Assembly: GCA_964448045.1 (NCBI GenBank)
Contig: CAYUVF010000011.1
Location: 1 to 64,000, forward strand
Source of the DNA: CAYUVF01 sp964448045
GTDB lineage: Bacteria; Bacteroidota; Rhodothermia; Rhodothermales; Salinibacteraceae
Reading direction: 5' to 3'
Length of the DNA stretch: 64,000 nucleotides
Shown here piece by piece: positions 59,972 through 64,000 of this stretch. The notes under the pieces were generated by a model. The model ran no database searches, had not been told where the DNA came from, and saw only the letters and a list, made by a program, of their open reading frames with translations. The position numbers and the translations under genes were made by a program. The first letter of the stretch is position 1, and every line of letters starts with the position of its first letter.

Positions 59972-61867
59972 ATGCCCGCCCTTGTTGATTTCGAGACGAT
60001 CCCGCAGCTGTTTAATCGGCTGATCGACCGCTACGACGGCGAACAGCAGCCCGCCCTCAGTTACAAGGACCGCGCCACGAAGCAGTGGACGGACATCACG
60101 TGGGAGGGGTTGCGCGACTACGTGCAGGCGTTGGCGGGCTACCTCCATAAACAGGGCGTGCGCACCGGCGACCGCGTCGCGATCCTCTCCGAGAACCGCC
60201 CCGAGTGGGCCATCACCGATCTGGCGACGCAGATCCTCGGCGCCATCAACGTCTCCGTCTACACCTCGCTCCCGGCCGGGAAGGTCGGCTACATCGTGGA
60301 GGATTCGGGGGCGCGGATGCTGATCCTCTCGGTGCCGATCCAGCGGAAAAAGGCGGAGGCGTTTTTCGACGAATGCCCGCAGCTGGAGGAGGTCATCGTG
60401 ATGAGCGATCTGCCCGATGACGCACCCGGCTACATGACCGACTGGGACGAGGCGTTGGAGGAAGGCGCCACCTACTGGACCAAGCACGCCGAGGCGCTGG
60501 CGTCACTGGCGCCCGCCGTGGAGCCGAGCGATCCCTCGGCGCTGATTTACACGAGCGGCACCACCGGCAAACCGAAGGGCGTCGTCCTCACCCACGAAAA
60601 TTTTACCACCAACGCCAAGGCCGCGCTCAACTGCGTGCCCTTCGGCCCGGAGGACCATCACCTCTCGTTCCTGCCGCTGTGCCACTCCTTCGAGCGAACC
60701 GCCGGCTACACTGCCGTGCTCGCCGCGGGCGCCAAGATCACCTATGCCGAGAGCATCGAAGCCGTCAGCCAGAACCTGATGGAGGTGAGCCCCACCGTAA
60801 TGATCTCGGTGCCGCGGCTCTTCGAGAAGGTCTACAACATCGTCACGAAGCAGGCCAGCGAGGGCTCGGCCATCAAGCAGAAGGTGTTCGAGTGGGCGGT
60901 GCAGACGGGCAAAAAGACGGTGCAGGCGCGGCAGAACGGCTCGCCGGGGCCGCTGCTGAAGGTCCAGCAGAAGCTGGCGCACCAGCTCGTCTTCTCGAAG
61001 CTGCACGAGAAGCTCGGCGGCAACCTCAAGTTCGCCGTCTCCGGCGGCGCCGCGCTGCCGAAGGAGATCGGGCTGTTCTTCCAAGCGGCGGGCATCAAAA
61101 TCATTGAGGGCTACGGCCTGACCGAGACCGCGCCGGTGCTCACCGTCAACCCGATGGAGGCGCCGCGCTACGGCACCGTCGGCCACGTGCTGCCCGGCGT
61201 GACGGTCGCCATCCAGCGGCTGGAGGACAACAAAATCATCGGTAAGCTGAGCGGCGACGATTATCCATCCGACCTCACGACGGAGGAGGGCGAGATTATC
61301 GCAAAGGGACCCAACGTGATGCGCGAGTACTGGCACCGCCCCGAGGAAACGCGCGCCGCCTTCGACCCCGACGGCTGGTATCACACCGGCGATGTGGGCC
61401 GCTTCGACGACGGCTACCTGATGGTGACCGATCGCATCAAGCACATGATCGTCTCGCGCGGGGGCAAGAACATCTACCCCGGCCCCATCGAAGACGCGTT
61501 CAAGACGATGCCGTGGTTCGATCAGATGGTCGTCATCGGCGAGGGGCGGCCGTTCTTGACGGCGCTGGTGGTGCCCGACTTCGAGACGCTCCGGATGCGC
61601 GCCCGCGACCAGGGACTGGACGAGGCGTCGATGAGCAACGAGGAGCTGGTCGAGCAATCCGAGATCCAGTCGCTGTTCAAGAAGGCCTTCCGCAAATACG
61701 GCCACGACGCCCCGGCGCACGAGAAAATCCGTAACTTCAAGCTGCTGACGGAGCCCTTTACTATCGAAGATGGCACGATGACGCCCACGATGAAGCTCAA
61801 GCGCAATATCATCGAGGAGCGCTATGCCGACGACATCGAGGCGATGTACGCCAAATTCGACCGTTGA
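59972..61867 (+). CDS. long-chain fatty acid--CoA ligase (AMP-binding family)
   Basis: The 631-residue product has the AMP-binding motifs IYTSGTTGKPKGVVLTHEN, LPLCHSFERTAGY, the mid motif GGAALPKEIGLFFQAAGI, GYGLTETAPVL, HTGDVGRFDDGYL, and DRIKHMIVSRGGKNIYPGPIE. It activates long-chain fatty acids to acyl-CoA for beta-oxidation or lipid synthesis. The C-terminal Lys segment MKLKRNIIEERY is present. It starts 92 bp after pyrD and may share its transcript. Chain-length preference cannot be told. Confidence 0.94.
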   Translation: MPALVDFETIPQLFNRLIDRYDGEQQPALSYKDRATKQWTDITWEGLRDYVQALAGYLHKQGVRTGDRVAILSENRPEWAITDLATQILGAINVSVYTSLPAGKVGYIVEDSGARMLILSVPIQRKKAEAFFDECPQLEEVIVMSDLPDDAPGYMTDWDEALEEGATYWTKHAEALASLAPAVEPSDPSALIYTSGTTGKPKGVVLTHENFTTNAKAALNCVPFGPEDHHLSFLPLCHSFERTAGYTAVLAAGAKITYAESIEAVSQNLMEVSPTVMISVPRLFEKVYNIVTKQASEGSAIKQKVFEWAVQTGKKTVQARQNGSPGPLLKVQQKLAHQLVFSKLHEKLGGNLKFAVSGGAALPKEIGLFFQAAGIKIIEGYGLTETAPVLTVNPMEAPRYGTVGHVLPGVTVAIQRLEDNKIIGKLSGDDYPSDLTTEEGEIIAKGPNVMREYWHRPEETRAAFDPDGWYHTGDVGRFDDGYLMVTDRIKHMIVSRGGKNIYPGPIEDAFKTMPWFDQMVVIGEGRPFLTALVVPDFETLRMRARDQGLDEASMSNEELVEQSEIQSLFKKAFRKYGHDAPAHEKIRNFKLLTEPFTIEDGTMTPTMKLKRNIIEERYADDIEAMYAKFDR

Positions 61868-61988
61868 GCAAACCGCGCGATTGTGGATTACGTTTGAACT
61901 CCCGCCTGAGGCTTGCGCTGGATCTCCGGCGTGGCGTACGTTTACGGATCCTTTCGCAGCGCCCGTCTTACAAATAGGCGCTTCATCG

Positions 61989-62062
<74 letters not shown>

Positions 62063-62073
62063 CATGAACAAGG

Positions 62074-62109
62074 AAAGCAGCCTTCACGGATGGTGGAGGC
62101 TGCTTTTTT
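62074..62109 (+). terminator. rho-independent terminator after tRNA-Pro
   Basis: AAAGCAGCC at 62074-62082 pairs with GGCTGCTTT starting at 62098, and the stem is followed by a run of T residues to 62109. Confidence 0.85.
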
Positions 62110-62132
62110 GTTGGCCGTTTTTTGTTGACCGG

Positions 62133-62789
62133 CTACGCGCCCACCGCCTCAAGCATCTGCTGCACGAAGGCGATCTCGTCGCGGTTGACGGTGTGCCCCA
62201 TTCCTTCGTAGATGCGCTCGGTCACGTCGGCACCGAGGGCGCGGAAGGCCTCCGCCGTCTCGTGCACGCGCTCCACGGGGATGTGCGGATCGCGGTCGCT
62301 GCAGCCGAGGAAGACGGGCGTGCCATCCATCGAGCCGTCAAAATCGAACGGCGTGCCCTCCGGCCCGATCAGCCCGCCGCTGAGACCAAACACGCCGCCG
62401 TACCGCCGCGGATGCCGGGCCGCAAACGCCGTCGCGAGGCAGGCGCCCTGCGAGAAGCCGAGCAGCGCGATCCGCTCCGCCGATACGCCGCGCGCCATCA
62501 CCCGATCGATCAGTTCGTTCACCCGCTGCAGCGCCGAGGTCAGGTGCGGCTCGTTGTGCTCGATGGGCGCCATGAACGAGCGCGGATACCACGTCCGGTC
62601 GACGGCTTGTGGAGCCAGCAGCGCGAGATCCGCAACGTCGAGCTCGTCGGCGAGCGCCAGCATGCTCTCGGCGGTGGCGCCGCGCCCGTGAAGCAGAATG
62701 AGGACGACGCGGGCGTCGGCGAGCGGCGCCCCGGCGGTGCGAATCGGCTGATTCTGGTGTGGATGCGGGGATGCGTTGGCGTTCGACAT
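62133..62789 (-). CDS. alpha/beta hydrolase (phospholipase/carboxylesterase type)
   Basis: From ATG 62789 (MSNANASPHPH) the 218-residue product has the serine-esterase set VLILLHGRGA, the nucleophile elbow LLGFSQGACLA (GxSxG), PVFLGCSDRDPHIP with the acid, and the His segment GMGHTVNRDEI. This order matches the predicted-esterase/phospholipase group, acting on short or medium acyl esters. The first ~30 residues are His/Pro/Gln-rich and look unstructured. It is 22 bp downstream of the Nramp-like gene. Confidence 0.9.
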   Translation of the reverse strand: MSNANASPHPHQNQPIRTAGAPLADARVVLILLHGRGATAESMLALADELDVADLALLAPQAVDRTWYPRSFMAPIEHNEPHLTSALQRVNELIDRVMARGVSAERIALLGFSQGACLATAFAARHPRRYGGVFGLSGGLIGPEGTPFDFDGSMDGTPVFLGCSDRDPHIPVERVHETAEAFRALGADVTERIYEGMGHTVNRDEIAFVQQMLEAVGA

Positions 62790-62811
62790 ATCGCGTTGAT
62801 TTTGAAAGGGT

Positions 62812-64000
62812 TTATCCGCTGATCTGCTGCCCAACCCACCAGAGCGTCCGCAGTCCGAGTCCGGCGCAGATAAGCGTCACGACGACGCCGAGAGCGCGGT
62901 ACCACCACGGAAACGATACCACGTCTTGCCGCATCGAGAGAGCGAGCACGAACGCGGCGATGAGCGGAAGCAGGAGGCCGTTGGCAGCCTGTGCGGCCAC
63001 GATCGCCGGGAGGGGCGACCAGCCGACGAGCCCGAAGGCCAGGCCCGTCACCAGCACCGAGCCCCACAGGAGCCGATACGTCGTGCTCTGCGAATCATCC
63101 GCCCAGCCGAACAGCTCGCGGATGCCTGCCGCGGCGGCCAGCGGCGCCGTCATCGCCGAGGTCAGCCCCGCGGCAACCAGGCCGAGCCCGAAGAAGTAGC
63201 GCGCGGCCGATCCGGCGACCGGCTCCAGCAGCGCCGCAAACGTGGCGACGCCGTTCAGCTCGGCCTCCGTGCCCGCCAGCGTGGCGCCCGTCGCGAGGAT
63301 GGCGAACGAAATCAGCCCGCCGAGGGGCAGGAAGAGCGCCATGCCCGTCATCTCGCGCCGCCACGCGCGCTGCGGATCGTCGGCATCCGCCCAGTAGCGC
63401 TTGGCGACGGCAGCATGCAGGAAGAGATTGTACGTGACGACCGTCGTGCCGATCAGCGCGACGACGGTGAGCAGGCTGCCGTCCGGCATCCGCGGCACGG
63501 CGAGGCCCCCAAGCGCGGCGCTCCAATCGACCGGGGCGACGATCAGCGCGCCGAGGAAGAGGATGCTCATCCCCACGACGAGGCCGGCGAAGACGCGGAT
63601 CAGCACCTCCAGTTCGAGCAGCAGAATGACGCCCGCGCATGCCGTCAGCCCCGCCACGATCCAGCGGTCGTCGACTCCTACATCGAGCAGCGTTGTGATG
63701 CCGGCTGCGGCGCCGATCAGGTTGCCCATCTCGAACGCCGCACATCCGATCCACAGCCCCACCACGATGAGCGTGAAGGCGCCGGCGCGGGGAAGCGGCG
63801 CGGTGATGTGGGTACGCACGGCCTCGCCCAACCCCTGCCGTGCCAAGATGCCCGTGTTGGCTGTGAACGACTGGAGGACGAAGACGGCAACCACCGAAAA
63901 GAGCAGCACCCAACCGAGCGCGTAGCCAAACTCGACCCCGGCCGAGGCGCACGTCAGCACCGTGCCGGGCCCCACGAACGCCGCCACGACGACCGACGAC
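62812..64000 (-). CDS. Nramp-family divalent-metal-transporter-like protein with altered metal site (5' end cut by window)
   Basis: The protein runs off the window at 64000; the internal GTG at 63987 is not the true start, since SSVVV precedes AAFVGPGTVLTCASAG in frame. About 396 residues are present with ~11 membrane helices. Canonical Nramp proteins bind metal with D-P-G-N in TM1 and M-P-H in TM6. Here the TM1 site reads G-P-G-T and the TM6 site TYNLFLHAAV, so the Asp, Asn and Met ligands are absent. It may carry another cation or be a non-metal relative. Likely co-transcribed with the esterase gene. Confidence 0.83.
   Translation of the reverse strand, partial: SSVVVAAFVGPGTVLTCASAGVEFGYALGWVLLFSVVAVFVLQSFTANTGILARQGLGEAVRTHITAPLPRAGAFTLIVVGLWIGCAAFEMGNLIGAAAGITTLLDVGVDDRWIVAGLTACAGVILLLELEVLIRVFAGLVVGMSILFLGALIVAPVDWSAALGGLAVPRMPDGSLLTVVALIGTTVVTYNLFLHAAVAKRYWADADDPQRAWRREMTGMALFLPLGGLISFAILATGATLAGTEAELNGVATFAALLEPVAGSAARYFFGLGLVAAGLTSAMTAPLAAAAGIRELFGWADDSQSTTYRLLWGSVLVTGLAFGLVGWSPLPAIVAAQAANGLLLPLIAAFVLALSMRQDVVSFPWWYRALGVVVTLICAGLGLRTLWWVGQQISG

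Overview
The window looks like a piece of a GC-rich chromosome from the Rhodothermia / Salinibacter-like branch of the Bacteroidota. Evidence: two secreted proteins end in type IX secretion (T9SS) sorting domains; an ECF sigma/FecR pair with a C-terminal DUF4974-like region sits near an STN-domain TonB receptor; a TonB receptor is followed by a DUF4249 lipoprotein; OmpP1 is paired with an SGNH lipoprotein; DUF2911, DUF6503-like and DUF4097 proteins occur; Shine-Dalgarno sites are rare and GTG starts common. No rRNA, phage, CRISPR array or IS transposase was seen. The genus cannot be fixed from the sequence alone.

Layout. 0-6.2 kb: an AT-rich small secreted protein, an apparent sialidase remnant, an orphan RND permease, and a TetR-like/AarF kinase pair. 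6.5-14.3 kb: a cell-surface signalling style locus (ECF sigma, FecR, serpin lipoprotein, three small envelope proteins of unknown function, STN-containing TonB receptor). 14.4-19.3 kb: small membrane protein, nitrilase-fold enzyme, cyanophycinase-like peptidase with a T9SS tag, SPOR lipoprotein, slipin. 19.5-28.0 kb: RND efflux operon (one adaptor, two permeases) whose spacers are filled by arrays of short GTCA-delimited repeats; one array pair encloses a four-helix-bundle (23S rRNA intervening-sequence type) protein. 28.2-31.7 kb: lamin-tail/T9SS protein, LOV-like PAS protein lacking the photoactive Cys, DUF2911 and DUF6503-like proteins. 31.8-34.3 kb: proB-proA. 34.4-39.8 kb: TSUP permease, Mth938-like protein, membrane protein with a degenerate GGDEF-like end, KamA-like radical SAM enzyme plus ATP-grasp ligase, small acidic protein. 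40.2-47.8 kb: OmpP1/SGNH pair, DUF4097 lipoprotein, ftsX, pheA, argS. 48.1-51.3 kb: TonB receptor plus DUF4249. 51.3-54.5 kb: mrdA-rodA. 54.8-64.0 kb: peptidase/beta-propeller/Omp85 fusion, PhzF, pyrD, acyl-CoA synthetase, tRNA-Pro(CGG), esterase, and an Nramp-like transporter cut by the window edge.

Most genes are housekeeping or envelope genes. The most unusual structure is the family of ~22-24 bp GTCA-delimited repeats that fills gene-to-gene spacers at three loci (20.56-20.80, 24.16-24.90 and 46.02-46.14 kb). They run in one orientation on the left and the opposite orientation on the right, and in one copy they enclose a four-helix-bundle gene. This looks like a small mobile or repeat-maintenance system. 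Separate palindromic or GTGTGGG-type repeats have inserted in frame into cytoplasmic loops of both permeases of the same operon.

All family assignments come from reading motifs by eye; no database search was possible.
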